The notes under the pieces were generated by a model, which did not search any database, was not told where the DNA came from, and saw only the letters and a list, made by a program, of their open reading frames with translations. Both the position numbers and the translations under genes were made by a program. This document shows positions 7,886 to 17,915 of a DNA stretch of 64,000 nucleotides, piece by piece. Source of the stretch: Bacteroidetes bacterium UBA6221 (GTDB lineage: Bacteria > Bacteroidota > Bacteroidia > Chitinophagales > Chitinophagaceae); contig DISB01000020.1 in assembly GCA_002421685.1 (NCBI GenBank), forward strand, positions 110,448 through 174,447, given 5' to 3'. Every line of letters starts with the position of its first letter. The stretch's first letter is position 1.

Positions 7886-8028
7886 CATCCCCTTTTCGGG
7901 GAAAAAGCACGTGCACAAAAACTTTTTGATTAAATTTTGTTGATACAGATTTAATGCCTGTACTGAAAGGATGCCCCTTTTGGAACAGGTTAGTTTTGTT
8001 TGTAAAAACAGGTTGATATAACAATATT

Positions 8029-11000
8029 ATGGCAGTACCACAGAAAAAAACCGCATCGGGACGCATCAACTTTGGTAAGATACACGATGTAGCCGACACA
8101 CCGGACCTGCTGGCCATCCAGCTCCAATCCTTCAAAGATTTCTTCCAGCTCGAAACTACTCCTGACAAGAGGAATAATGAAGGTTTGTTCCGCGTGTTCA
8201 AAGAGAATTTTCCTATTACGGATACCCGCAACATCTTCGTGCTGGAATTCCTGGATTACTTTGTGGACCCGCCCCGTTACACTATCGAGGAGTGTATGGA
8301 GCGCGGCCTTACGTACTCCGTGCCGCTGAAGGCCAAACTGCGCCTGAGCTGTAACGACGAGGAACACGTAGACTTTGAGACTATAGTACAGGATGTGTTC
8401 CTGGGCAATATACCGTATATGACCCCCAGGGGTACTTTCGTAGTAAACGGTGCTGAAAGGGTAGTAGTATCGCAGTTGCACCGTTCGCCCGGCGTATTCT
8501 TTGGCCAGAGCGTGCACCCCAACGGTACTAAGATATACAGCGCAAGGGTAATACCTTTCAAAGGCGCGTGGATGGAATTTGCCACCGATATCAATAACGT
8601 GATGTACGCGTACATTGACCGTAAGAAGAAATTCCCCGTAACAACACTGCTGCGTTCTATAGGTTACGAAACGGATAAGGATATACTGGAACTGTTTGGC
8701 ATGGCCGACGAGGTGAAGGTGGAGAAGAAAGTCCTTTCCCAGAACCTGGGCCGCCGCCTCGCTGCACGCGTACTGCGTAGCTGGACGGAGGACTTCGTGG
8801 ATGAGGACACCGGCGAGGTGGTAACCATCGAGCGTAATGAAGTGGTACTGGACCGCGACAACGTGCTGGACGAAGAGAATATGGAGATGATACTGGATAT
8901 GGGTATCGATACCGTGTTCCTGCAGAAAGAAGAAGTAAGCGGTGACTATTCCATCATCTACAATACATTGAATAAGGATACTTCTAACTCTGAGTTGGAA
9001 GCCGTACAGCATATCTACCGCCAGTTGCGTGGTTCTGACGCTCCGGATGATGAAACAGCACGTGGCATCATCGAGAAGCTGTTCTTCAGCGACAAGCGTT
9101 ACGACCTGGGCGAGGTAGGCCGTTATAAGATCAACCGTAAGCTGGGCCTGGAGATAGACCTGAACAAAAAAGTACTGAGCAAAGAAGATATCATCTCTAT
9201 CATCAAGTACCTGGTTCGCCTGACGAACGGTAAGGCTGAGATAGACGATATTGACCACCTGAGCAACCGCCGTGTACGTACGGTGGGCGAGCAATTATTC
9301 GCACAGTTCGGCGTGGGCCTGGCGCGTATGGCGCGTACCATCCGCGAGCGTATGAACGTAAGGGACAACGAGGTGTTTACGCCAATTGACCTGATCAACG
9401 CGCGTACACTGTCTTCAGTTATCAACTCATTCTTCGGTACATCGCAGTTATCACAGTTCCTCGACCAGACCAACCCGCTGTCAGAAATCACGCACAAACG
9501 CCGTATATCAGCGCTCGGACCAGGTGGTCTTAGCCGTGAGCGTGCGGGCTTCGAGGTAAGGGACGTGCACTACAGCCACTATGGCCGCCTGTGTACTATC
9601 GAAACTCCGGAAGGACCGAACATCGGTCTGATATCCACCCTGTGCGTACACGCCAAAATAAACGATATGGGCTTTATAGAAACCCCATACCGCAAGGTGA
9701 AGGAAGGCAGGGTGAACCTGAAACAGCACCATTACCTGAGCGCTGAAGAAGAAGATGAGGCGAAAATTGCCCAGGCTAACATACCGCTGGACGACAAGGG
9801 CAACTTTTTAGACGAGAAAATACGTTCAAGGCAAACCGGCGACTTCCCGATACTGGAGCGCGAAGAGGTGGAATACATGGACGTGGCGCCCAACCAGATA
9901 GTAGGATTGAGTGCATCATTGATTCCGTTCCTGGAGCATGATGACGCCAACCGTGCCCTGATGGGATCGAACATGCAACGCCAGGCCGTACCGCTGATAC
10001 TGCCGCAAGTGCCTATAGTAGGTACCGGGCTGGAAGCAAAAGCTGCCCGTGACGCACGTATCCAGATACATGCTGAAGGCAATGGTGTGGTGGAGTATGT
10101 AGACGCCAACGAAATACATGTGCGTTACGACCGCGACGAAAAACAGCGCCTGGTATCTTTTGAAGACGACCTGAGGAAATATACACTGACCAAATATAAA
10201 AAGACCAACCAGAGCACCAGCATCACTTTAAGGCCATGCGTTCGCAAAGGGCAGAAAGTGAAAGAGGGTGACTTCCTGACGGAAGGCTACGCTACCAAAG
10301 ATGGTGAACTGGCACTCGGCCGCAACCTGAAAGTAGCGTTCATGCCCTGGAAGGGTTACAACTTCGAGGATGCGATAGTGATCAGCGAAAGGGTAGTGCG
10401 CAACGATCTGTTCACATCTATACATATAGATGAATACGAACTGGAAGTGCGTGATACCAAACTGGGTGAAGAGGAATTGACTCCGGATATACCCAACGTA
10501 TCGGAAGAAGCTACTAAAGACCTGGATGAGAACGGTATCATACGCATAGGCGCACACGTAGGCGAGGGCGATATACTGATAGGTAAGATCACTCCTAAAG
10601 GAGAAACAGACCCTACGCCCGAAGAAAAACTGCTGCGCGCCATCTTCGGCGACAAAGCAGGCGACGCGAAAGATGCATCGCTGAAAGCGCCGAGTGGAAC
10701 AGAAGGTATAGTAATAGACAAAAAACTGTTCCAGCGCGTGAAGAAAGACAAGAACGCCAAAGTGCGTGAGAAAGCTGCGCTGGAGAACATAGAAAAAGTA
10801 CACGAAAAGAACCTTACCGAACTGCAGAGCCTGCTGATAGAAAAGTTGATGGTGCTGCTGAAGAACCTGAATTCTGCCGGTGTTACCAACAACTTTGGTG
10901 AGTTGCTGATAAGCAAAGGCGGTAAGTTCAATTCGAAAACACTCGGTTCTATCGACTTCCAGAACGTGAACCCGTTGGGCTGGACAGGCGAAGCGGAAGT

Positions 11001-11841
11001 GGATGAGCAGATCAACCAGTTGTTGCATAACTACAACATCAAGTATAACGAAGAACTGGGCCGCTACAAGCGTGAGAAGTTCAACCTGAGCATAGGCGAT
11101 GAACTGCCTACAGGCGTTCTGAAACTTGCTAAAGTGTACCTGGCCAGCAAGCGTAAGCTGAAGGTAGGTGATAAGATGGCAGGCCGCCACGGTAACAAAG
11201 GTATTGTTGCGAAAATCGTTCGTGACGAGGATATGCCTTTCCTGGAAGACGGAACCCCGGTTGATATAGTATTGAACCCCCTGGGTGTACCTTCAAGGAT
11301 GAACCTTGGCCAGATATACGAAACTATCCTGGGATGGGCAGGTGAAAAACTGGGCGAGCGTTTTGCAACGCCGATTTTCGACGGTGCTTCTGTAGGTGAA
11401 ATAAACAACCTGATATCTAAAGCAGGATTGCCTGACTTCTGCCACACGTACCTGTACGATGGCGAGACCGGTGAACGTTTCCACCAGAAAGCAACTGTTG
11501 GTATCATCTATATCATCAAGCTGCACCACCTGGTAGATGATAAAATGCACGCCCGTTCGATAGGACCATACAGCCTCATCACGCAGCAGCCATTGGGTGG
11601 TAAAGCCCAGTTCGGCGGACAGCGTTTTGGTGAGATGGAGGTATGGGCACTCGAGGCGTACGGCGCATCGAACATACTGCAGGAGTTGCTGACGCTGAAA
11701 TCGGATGATATCATAGGCAGGGCCAAGACCTACGAGGCCATTGTGAAAGGTGATAACATTCCGAAAGCGGGCATACCCGAGTCGTTCAACGTACTTGTGA
11801 ACGAGCTGCGTGGCCTGGGCCTTGAGTTGAAATTTGACTAA
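8029..11841 (+). CDS. rpoB: DNA-directed RNA polymerase subunit beta
   Basis: Full-length RpoB (1270 aa), the catalytic beta subunit of RNA polymerase. The start MAVPQKK is standard for Bacteroidota and lies about 135 nt behind a consensus promoter. The rifampicin pocket is at about residues 465-505 (SQLSQFLDQTNPLSE ... THKRRISALGPGG), with the sensitive-type His and Ser present. GGKAQFGGQRFGEMEVWALEAYG near residues 1190-1212 is the conserved C-terminal clamp contact. It ends 60 bp before rpoC. The upstream neighbour is the divergent fibre gene, not rplL, so the usual rplKAJL-rpoBC string is split here. Confidence 0.98.
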   Translation: MAVPQKKTASGRINFGKIHDVADTPDLLAIQLQSFKDFFQLETTPDKRNNEGLFRVFKENFPITDTRNIFVLEFLDYFVDPPRYTIEECMERGLTYSVPLKAKLRLSCNDEEHVDFETIVQDVFLGNIPYMTPRGTFVVNGAERVVVSQLHRSPGVFFGQSVHPNGTKIYSARVIPFKGAWMEFATDINNVMYAYIDRKKKFPVTTLLRSIGYETDKDILELFGMADEVKVEKKVLSQNLGRRLAARVLRSWTEDFVDEDTGEVVTIERNEVVLDRDNVLDEENMEMILDMGIDTVFLQKEEVSGDYSIIYNTLNKDTSNSELEAVQHIYRQLRGSDAPDDETARGIIEKLFFSDKRYDLGEVGRYKINRKLGLEIDLNKKVLSKEDIISIIKYLVRLTNGKAEIDDIDHLSNRRVRTVGEQLFAQFGVGLARMARTIRERMNVRDNEVFTPIDLINARTLSSVINSFFGTSQLSQFLDQTNPLSEITHKRRISALGPGGLSRERAGFEVRDVHYSHYGRLCTIETPEGPNIGLISTLCVHAKINDMGFIETPYRKVKEGRVNLKQHHYLSAEEEDEAKIAQANIPLDDKGNFLDEKIRSRQTGDFPILEREEVEYMDVAPNQIVGLSASLIPFLEHDDANRALMGSNMQRQAVPLILPQVPIVGTGLEAKAARDARIQIHAEGNGVVEYVDANEIHVRYDRDEKQRLVSFEDDLRKYTLTKYKKTNQSTSITLRPCVRKGQKVKEGDFLTEGYATKDGELALGRNLKVAFMPWKGYNFEDAIVISERVVRNDLFTSIHIDEYELEVRDTKLGEEELTPDIPNVSEEATKDLDENGIIRIGAHVGEGDILIGKITPKGETDPTPEEKLLRAIFGDKAGDAKDASLKAPSGTEGIVIDKKLFQRVKKDKNAKVREKAALENIEKVHEKNLTELQSLLIEKLMVLLKNLNSAGVTNNFGELLISKGGKFNSKTLGSIDFQNVNPLGWTGEAEVDEQINQLLHNYNIKYNEELGRYKREKFNLSIGDELPTGVLKLAKVYLASKRKLKVGDKMAGRHGNKGIVAKIVRDEDMPFLEDGTPVDIVLNPLGVPSRMNLGQIYETILGWAGEKLGERFATPIFDGASVGEINNLISKAGLPDFCHTYLYDGETGERFHQKATVGIIYIIKLHHLVDDKMHARSIGPYSLITQQPLGGKAQFGGQRFGEMEVWALEAYGASNILQELLTLKSDDIIGRAKTYEAIVKGDNIPKAGIPESFNVLVNELRGLGLELKFD

Positions 11842-11901
11842 TAAGGCGGCTGTAGAAGACAAGACAATTATTTAAAAACTTAAAGACACTAAATAATATA
11901 T

Positions 11902-14900
11902 ATGGCTATTAAAAAAGAAAACCGCCCAAAACCGGGGTTCAGCAGGATAACAATCAGTCTTGCTTCTCCCGATACGATACTGGATCGTTCTTATGGCGAA
12001 GTTTTAAAGCCGGAAACTATCAACTACCGTACATACAAGCCTGAGCGCGACGGTTTGTTCTGCGAGAAAATATTCGGCCCTGTAAAGGACTACGAATGTT
12101 ATTGCGGCAAGTATAAGCGTATCCGTTATAAGGGCATCGTGTGCGACCGTTGCGGTGTGGAAGTAACAGAAAAGAAGGTACGCCGCGAGCGTATGGGCCA
12201 CATCAAGCTGGTGGTGCCTATAGTGCATATATGGTATTTCAAGAGCCTGCCTAACAAGATAGGCTACCTGCTGGGGTCCAGCTCTAAAAAACTGGAAAGC
12301 ATTGTTTACTACGAGCGTTATACAGTAGTTCAGGCCGGTGAAGCTGAGGACCTGATACGCCAGAAGCTGAACCTGAAAGATTCTGAAAAAACAGAACTGC
12401 AGTTGCTTACCGAAGATGAGTACCTGGAAATACTGGATACTATATCTAACGAAAATCAATACCTGCCTGACGAGGACCCCAACAAGTTCATAGCTAAGAT
12501 GGGTGCCGATGCGGTACATGCATTGCTGAGCAGGATAGACCTTGACCAACTGTCTTACGACCTGCGTAACGCTGCAGCCAATGAAACTTCGCAACAACGT
12601 AAGCAGGAAGCCCTGAAACGCCTCAGCGTGGTAGAAGCTTTCCGCGATGCAAATACACGTGTGGAAAACAGGCTGGAGTGGATGGTGATGCAATACATCC
12701 CCGTTATTCCGCCCGAACTGCGCCCGTTGGTGCCCCTGGATGGCGGCCGTTTCGCGTCTTCCGACCTTAACGACCTGTACCGCAGGGTAATTATACGTAA
12801 CAACCGCCTGAAGAGGCTGATAGAGATCAAAGCCCCTGAAGTGATATTGCGCAACGAAAAGCGTATGCTGCAGGAAGCTGTTGACTCATTGTTTGATAAC
12901 AGCCGTAAATCGAACGCTGTAAAAGCGGAAGGTGGCCGTGCGCTGAAATCGCTCTCTGACGTGCTGAAAGGTAAGCAGGGACGTTTCCGCCAGAACCTGT
13001 TGGGTAAACGTGTTGACTACTCAGGCCGTTCGGTGATCATCATCGGGCCGGACCTGAAGCTGCACGAGTGCGGATTGCCTAAAGATATGGCTGCCGAATT
13101 GTTCAAGCCGTTTATCATACGCAAGCTGATAGAAAGGGGTATTGTAAAAACGGTAAAGAGTGCTAAAAAACTGGTAGAACGTAAAGAGGCCGTTGTTTGG
13201 GATATCCTGGAGAATGTACTAAAAGGACACCCCGTACTGCTCAACCGTGCCCCTACGCTGCACAGGTTATCTATACAGGCCTTCCAGCCCAAGCTGATAG
13301 AAGGTAAAGCAATACGCCTGCACCCGCTGGTGTGTACCGCGTTCAACGCTGACTTTGACGGTGACCAGATGGCCGTACACGTGCCGCTGAGCAGCGCTGC
13401 CATACTGGAAGCGCAACTGCTGATGCTGGCATCGCACAACATCCTGAACCCGCAGAACGGTACGCCTATTACGCTGCCTTCGCAGGACATGGTGTTAGGG
13501 CTGTATTATATCTCTAAGGCCAAGAGGTCTGAAGGTGATATGAAAGTAAAAGGCGAGGGTATGGCCTTCTACAGTGCCGAAGAGGTATTGATAGCTTATA
13601 ATGAAGAAAAAGTAGAACTGCACGCGCCCATCAGGGTAAAAGCTAATGTAAGGACTAAAGATGGCTTGAAAAAGCAATTGATAGAAACGACGGTAGGCCG
13701 TGTAATATTCAACCAATATGTGCCGGAGAGCAATGGTTTTGTCAACGCATTGCTGACCAAAAAATCTTTGCGTGAGATCATTGGCGGTATCCTGAAGAAT
13801 TCAGGCGTGCCTGCTACGGTTAAATTCCTGGATGATATCAAAACGCTTGGTTTCCGCATGGCGTTCAGGGGTGGTTTGTCGTTCAATATCGAAGACCTGT
13901 CTATACCTAACGTAAAAGAGGAACTGGTAGCCGCAGCGCAAGCTGAAGTTGATGAAGTATGGGAGAACTATAACATGGGTCTCATCACCAACAACGAACG
14001 TTATAACCAGATCATCGACATCTGGTCGCGCGTTGATACCCGTGTAACGGAAACGCTGATACACGAAATGGCTGTTGACAAGCAAGGTTTCAACTCCGTG
14101 TATATGATGCTTGATTCCGGCGCCCGTGGTTCTAAACAGCAGGTGAAACAGCTGGCAGGCCTGAGGGGATTGATGGCCAAGCCGCGTCGTAGCGGTTCTT
14201 CAGGGTCGGAGATCATTGAAAACCCCATCCTGTCGAACTTTAAAGACGGCCTGAACGTATTGGAGTACTTCATTTCTACGCACGGTGCGCGTAAAGGTCT
14301 TGCGGATACGGCCCTTAAAACGGCGGATGCGGGTTACCTGACTCGCCGCCTGGTAGACGTGGCGCAGGACGTGGTGATCAACGAAGAAGATTGCGGTACA
14401 TTGCGTGGCATTGCTACCTCTGCACTGAAGGATAACGAAGATGTAGTAGAATCTCTGTATGACCGTATCCTGGGCCGTACGTCACTGCACGATGTGTTCA
14501 ATCCGCTGACGGAGGAACTGATTGTGGAGGCAGGTACTGAAATCACAGAAGATATAGCCAAAGCTATAGACGAAAGCAGCATAGAAACAGTAGAGATACG
14601 CTCCGTGCTGACCTGTGAAAGCAAACGCGGTGTATGTGCCAAATGTTACGGCAAAAACCTTGCTACGGGTTATATGACGCAAAAAGGTGACGCCGTAGGT
14701 ATCATTGCTGCACAGTCTATCGGTGAGCCGGGTACACAGCTGACACTGCGTACATTCCACGTGGGTGGTGTGGCAGGTTCTTCTGCAATCGAATCTCAAC
14801 TCGCTGCGAAGTTTGACGGTACTGCACAGTTTGACGGGCTGCGTACCACTACTTCCACCAACATGGAAGGTGACGAAGTAGTTGTGGTAATAGGCCGTAC

Positions 14901-16224
14901 GGGCGAGGTAAGGATTATAGATGTAGAAAACGATCGCCTGCTGAATACGCACAACATACCTTACGGTTCTCAGCTGAAGATAAAGAACGGCCAGAAGATA
15001 AAGAAAGGTGATGTTATCTGTACATGGGATCCGTTCAACGCCGTTATCGTATCAGAGATAACAGGTAAGGTGAAACTGGAAAGCGTAATAGAAGGCGTTA
15101 CATACCGCGAAGAGGCCGACGAACAAACCGGTCACCGCGAGAAAGTAGTAATTGAAACTAAAGATAAAACCAAGATACCGTCGGTGCTGGTAGAAGCCAA
15201 CGGCGAAATTAAATCTTACAACCTGCCGGTAGGTTCACACATCATTGTAGCCGAAGGCGACAAGGTGAACAACGGACAGGTACTGGTGAAGATACCCAGG
15301 GTGATGGGCCGTAGCCGCGACATCACGGGTGGTCTGCCACGTGTAACCGAACTGTTTGAAGCACGTAACCCGAGCAACCCGGCTATCGTGGCTGCTATTG
15401 ACGGCGTGGTTGCTTTCGGCAATATCAAACGTGGTAACCGCGAGATAATCGTTGAAAGTAAAGAAGGTATCGTAAGGAAGTACCTGGTGCCGCTGACACG
15501 TCATATCATGGTGCAGGACGGTGACTTCGTGAAAGCCGGTACACCACTTTCTGACGGTGCAACTACCCCAAGCGATATCCTGAACATCAAAGGACCGTTT
15601 GCAGTGCAGGAGTACCTGGTGAACGAGATACAGGAAGTATATCGCCTGCAGGGTGTGAAAATAAACGATAAACACATCGAGGTGATAGTACGCCAGATGA
15701 TGCGTAAGGTGACCATCGTTGACCCGGGTGATACCAAGTTCCTGGAAGATGATACCGTCGATAAGATGGACTTCATGGAAGAGAACGACTGGATATTTGA
15801 CAAGAAGGTGGTGACCGAAGCGGGCGATTCAGAAGAATTGCACCCCGGCCAGATCATTACCCTGCGCGAAATACGCGAGCAGAACAGCTTGCTGCGCCGT
15901 GCGGATAAGAAACTGGTGGAATACCGCGACGCTCAGCCTGCTACATCCACGCCGCTGCTGCTGGGTATTACTAAAGCATCGCTGGGTACACATAGCTGGA
16001 TATCAGCCGCATCCTTCCAGGAGACAACCAAGGTACTGTCACAGGCAGCCATCAACGGTAAGTCGGACGACCTGATGGGACTGAAGGAGAACGTGATAAC
16101 CGGTAACCTGATACCGGCCGGTACAGGTATGCGCGATTACGATGACATCATAGTAGGTTCTAAAGAAGAGTTTGAACTTCTGATGGCTAACCGCGATGTA
16201 CTCCAGTTTGACGAAGAAGAATAA
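11902..16224 (+). CDS. rpoC: DNA-directed RNA polymerase subunit beta'
   Basis: Full-length RpoC (1440 aa). The N-terminal zinc site CYCGKYKRIRYKGIVCDRCG is at about residues 66-86. The catalytic Mg-binding loop NADFDGDQMAVH is near 482-494. The second zinc site (CESKRGVCAKCYG) is near 903, and the trigger-loop region SIGEPGTQLTLRTFH near 940. It is co-transcribed with rpoB (60-bp gap, no terminator) and followed by a strong terminator at 16251-16285. No insertion or break is seen. Confidence 0.98.
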   Translation: MAIKKENRPKPGFSRITISLASPDTILDRSYGEVLKPETINYRTYKPERDGLFCEKIFGPVKDYECYCGKYKRIRYKGIVCDRCGVEVTEKKVRRERMGHIKLVVPIVHIWYFKSLPNKIGYLLGSSSKKLESIVYYERYTVVQAGEAEDLIRQKLNLKDSEKTELQLLTEDEYLEILDTISNENQYLPDEDPNKFIAKMGADAVHALLSRIDLDQLSYDLRNAAANETSQQRKQEALKRLSVVEAFRDANTRVENRLEWMVMQYIPVIPPELRPLVPLDGGRFASSDLNDLYRRVIIRNNRLKRLIEIKAPEVILRNEKRMLQEAVDSLFDNSRKSNAVKAEGGRALKSLSDVLKGKQGRFRQNLLGKRVDYSGRSVIIIGPDLKLHECGLPKDMAAELFKPFIIRKLIERGIVKTVKSAKKLVERKEAVVWDILENVLKGHPVLLNRAPTLHRLSIQAFQPKLIEGKAIRLHPLVCTAFNADFDGDQMAVHVPLSSAAILEAQLLMLASHNILNPQNGTPITLPSQDMVLGLYYISKAKRSEGDMKVKGEGMAFYSAEEVLIAYNEEKVELHAPIRVKANVRTKDGLKKQLIETTVGRVIFNQYVPESNGFVNALLTKKSLREIIGGILKNSGVPATVKFLDDIKTLGFRMAFRGGLSFNIEDLSIPNVKEELVAAAQAEVDEVWENYNMGLITNNERYNQIIDIWSRVDTRVTETLIHEMAVDKQGFNSVYMMLDSGARGSKQQVKQLAGLRGLMAKPRRSGSSGSEIIENPILSNFKDGLNVLEYFISTHGARKGLADTALKTADAGYLTRRLVDVAQDVVINEEDCGTLRGIATSALKDNEDVVESLYDRILGRTSLHDVFNPLTEELIVEAGTEITEDIAKAIDESSIETVEIRSVLTCESKRGVCAKCYGKNLATGYMTQKGDAVGIIAAQSIGEPGTQLTLRTFHVGGVAGSSAIESQLAAKFDGTAQFDGLRTTTSTNMEGDEVVVVIGRTGEVRIIDVENDRLLNTHNIPYGSQLKIKNGQKIKKGDVICTWDPFNAVIVSEITGKVKLESVIEGVTYREEADEQTGHREKVVIETKDKTKIPSVLVEANGEIKSYNLPVGSHIIVAEGDKVNNGQVLVKIPRVMGRSRDITGGLPRVTELFEARNPSNPAIVAAIDGVVAFGNIKRGNREIIVESKEGIVRKYLVPLTRHIMVQDGDFVKAGTPLSDGATTPSDILNIKGPFAVQEYLVNEIQEVYRLQGVKINDKHIEVIVRQMMRKVTIVDPGDTKFLEDDTVDKMDFMEENDWIFDKKVVTEAGDSEELHPGQIITLREIREQNSLLRRADKKLVEYRDAQPATSTPLLLGITKASLGTHSWISAASFQETTKVLSQAAINGKSDDLMGLKENVITGNLIPAGTGMRDYDDIIVGSKEEFELLMANRDVLQFDEEE

Positions 16225-16285
16225 TCCTGCGAAAGCAGGATGGAGATAATAAAAAGCCGCTACGATGAGTAGCGGCTTTTTTTTT
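16225..16285 (+). terminator. Tandem hairpins ending the rpoBC operon
   Basis: The first element is a 6-bp stem with a GAAA tetraloop (TCCTGC-GAAA-GCAGGA, 16225-16240) directly after the rpoC stop. The second is a 13-bp stem (AAAAAGCCGCTAC 16251-16263 / GTAGCGGCTTTTT 16269-16281) followed by Ts to 16285, which is a textbook intrinsic terminator. Confidence 0.95.
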
Positions 16286-16432
16286 GCCTGGTTGGTTGCA
16301 CTGATACCTACTATTGGCATTACTTTCTGTTATCAACTTTTAGTATCTTGAATACGGATCAATTAAGTCCCTTAGTTGCAAACTAAGGACAGCGTGGGGG
16401 TAAGCAAATGATGAAGGTCATGCAAGAAAAAT

Positions 16433-17017
16433 ATGAAACAGAGAATTACTAAAACAAACGTCTGGAAAATGAGAGTGAGAACATTAATACTATTATTGGG
16501 AGCAATATGGATAGGGCTTAATAGTAACACTGTCAAAGCGAATGCCCAAATTGAGACATTGCAAATGCAGGCAATTATGCTTGTCCATGCTGATGTTACG
16601 GGTTTTAGTATAAGTAAGGAGTACAACAGCATAGAGAAGATTGCACAACAGTATAGCTCTACTGCATTGCGGGTTCAGGGAGTTAATGATTGTGCTGTTT
16701 TTAAAATTGTTTCTACATCTCCATGCTGTAAATGCGAGTTCACTCTTGCCTATAGTTTTAATGATAAGAATTTTTATCGTCTATCTGGTTTTAGAACAAA
16801 TGAGTTTTCTGACTTTTATAATTTTGTCTTGTTAAGTGGTGGCGTTCCTGGCTTGAATCCTGCAAGCTCTAAGAAAATGCGCAATTATATCTTTGATAAT
16901 GTGGTTATCGAAGGTTACGATATAAGGAGAGCATATAGCGCATACTATGGGAGATGTGAGAACTCTATGTATGATGCAAGCTCATGTTATCGTAAATCTG
17001 TAATTAGAGAACATTGA
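16433..17017 (+). CDS. Unknown secreted protein, 194 aa
   Basis: No family recognised. The N-terminus has a charged stretch followed by a hydrophobic core (VRTLILLLGAIWIGL) and a plausible signal-peptidase site near KANAQ. If the second ATG at 16469 is used, the signal peptide has normal length (starting MRVRTLILLL). The mature part has several cysteines (PCCKCEF, DCAVF, RCEN, SSCY), which may form disulfides outside the cytoplasm, and many aromatic residues. Base composition is much more AT-rich than rpoC before it or TatD after it, and the gene sits alone between the rpoC terminator and a 400-bp AT-rich gap. That suggests recent acquisition. A weak hairpin at 17150-17174 could be its terminator. 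Confidence 0.6.
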   Translation: MKQRITKTNVWKMRVRTLILLLGAIWIGLNSNTVKANAQIETLQMQAIMLVHADVTGFSISKEYNSIEKIAQQYSSTALRVQGVNDCAVFKIVSTSPCCKCEFTLAYSFNDKNFYRLSGFRTNEFSDFYNFVLLSGGVPGLNPASSKKMRNYIFDNVVIEGYDIRRAYSAYYGRCENSMYDASSCYRKSVIREH

Positions 17018-17419
17018 TGCCGTGATTGTCTGTCAATTGACTGCTTAAATGATGCAATGACGGTAATGTGTCAAAAGTGTGTTTTTGCAGATTTAAATTC
17101 ATAAAAGCATTGTAAATATTGATAAACTAAAAAGGTGATATTATGGAATAAAGGTAGTCTTCCGGCTGCCTTTGTTATATGTAAATCAAACTATTTTACG
17201 TATATTTATACATAAATTGCTTATGTTGAAAAGCAATGAAGTTCTTTGAAATATTACTGAACGGTTATGTATAGTTATTTTTCTTTATTGGATTTGCTTA
17301 TATCAGCCCGCAACAATGGATGTCATTGATAGCCATTAAGATAGTAAAATTATTGTAGTCGTATTTCGCAACAAATTACAACAAACAGAATGGTTGAATA
17401 GTAAATGATATATGTAATA
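17018..17419. other. AT-rich gap with an orphan rRNA-leader-like boxA
   Basis: No gene found. AATGAAGTTCTTTGAAA at 17235-17251 is identical over 17 nt to 63788-63804 in the leader of the 16S rRNA gene and includes the boxA-like GTTCTTTGAA. A hairpin (AAAGGTAG/CTGCCTTT, 17150-17174) is the only other structure noticed. Confidence 0.4.
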
Positions 17420-17509
17420 AAAAAGGCGGACCTTGTCCGCCGTAGCCCATAAGTAAAATAGTGTCGCTAAGATTGGGCCAGGTTCTTTAGCTTAACAGCC
17501 CGCCTACGC
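17420..17509. repeat. 90-bp direct repeat, distal copy
   Basis: 89 of 90 bases are identical to 17804-17893, offset 384 bp. The copy includes the GGCGGAC/GTCCGCC terminator hairpin (17425-17441) and the same trailer found after tRNA-Ser. After it comes a CG-rich palindrome (ACCGCC ... GGCGGT, 17511-17536). Together the two copies bracket the GIY-YIG gene. Confidence 0.95.
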
Positions 17510-17548
17510 TACCGCCTTCGTTAAAACTTCGGCGGTTGAAAAATAGCT

Positions 17549-17788
17549 TCAGATCAGGTGTTTGGCCGCAAAGGCTCTGCCGGAGCCGGATTTCAAATAT
17601 TTCTCGAAGGCATAGGCCTTGTACCTATCCTTGAAGGAACAACACCATACTAATTTCATCGGACGATTATTTTTGGTTGCGGGAACATAACCTTTCTGGT
17701 GCCGGGAAAATCGCTCTTTCAGATTGACAGTGCAGCCAACGTAAAGCTTACCGTTGCTCAGGGCGAGGATATAGACGTAGTACCACAT
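17549..17788 (-). CDS. Small GIY-YIG nuclease-domain protein, 79 aa
   Basis: A stand-alone GIY-YIG domain: YYVYIL at residues 3-8 and KLYVGCT at about 14-20 are the two halves of the signature. Arg in NLKERFSRH (about 27-31) and Glu in AYAFEKYLKSG (near 63) occupy the catalytic positions. The ending KSGSGRAFAAKHL is typical of the short nuclease-like proteins found in many copies in Bacteroidota genomes. These are often mis-annotated as UvrC-like; no UvrC domains are present here. Its start is 15 bp from one 90-bp repeat, and its stop is followed by the other, next to tRNA-Ser. It looks like a small mobile or homing-type cassette. Activity is inferred from intact motifs. Confidence 0.85.
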   Translation of the reverse strand: MWYYVYILALSNGKLYVGCTVNLKERFSRHQKGYVPATKNNRPMKLVWCCSFKDRYKAYAFEKYLKSGSGRAFAAKHLI

Positions 17789-17803
17789 CGGCCCCTAATA
17801 TAC

Positions 17804-17825
17804 AAAAAGGCGGACCTTGTCCGCC
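17804..17825 (-). terminator. Terminator after tRNA-Ser
   Basis: 7-bp GC-rich stem, 3-nt loop and five Ts on the minus strand, about 90 nt past the tRNA 3' end. An identical copy lies at 17420-17441. Confidence 0.85.
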
Positions 17826-17893
17826 GTAGCCCATAAGTAAAATAGTGTCGCTAAGATTGGGCCAGGTTCTTTAGCTGAACAGCCCGCCTACGC
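17804..17893. repeat. 90-bp direct repeat, tRNA-proximal copy
   Basis: Partner of 17420-17509 (one mismatch). This copy is the natural 3' trailer of tRNA-Ser on the minus strand. It contains an intrinsic terminator (GGCGGAC 17809-17815 / GTCCGCC 17819-17825, then TTTTT on the minus strand). Confidence 0.95.
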
Positions 17894-17915
17894 CGATGGC
17901 TTCGGCGGGCGAAGG

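Noticed and set aside
7990..9294. 434-codon minus-strand frame over rpoB
   Set aside because: Antisense shadow of a highly conserved gene; composition is that of reversed codons. The same applies to long antisense frames at 10228-11190, 12004-12693 and 39183-40364.
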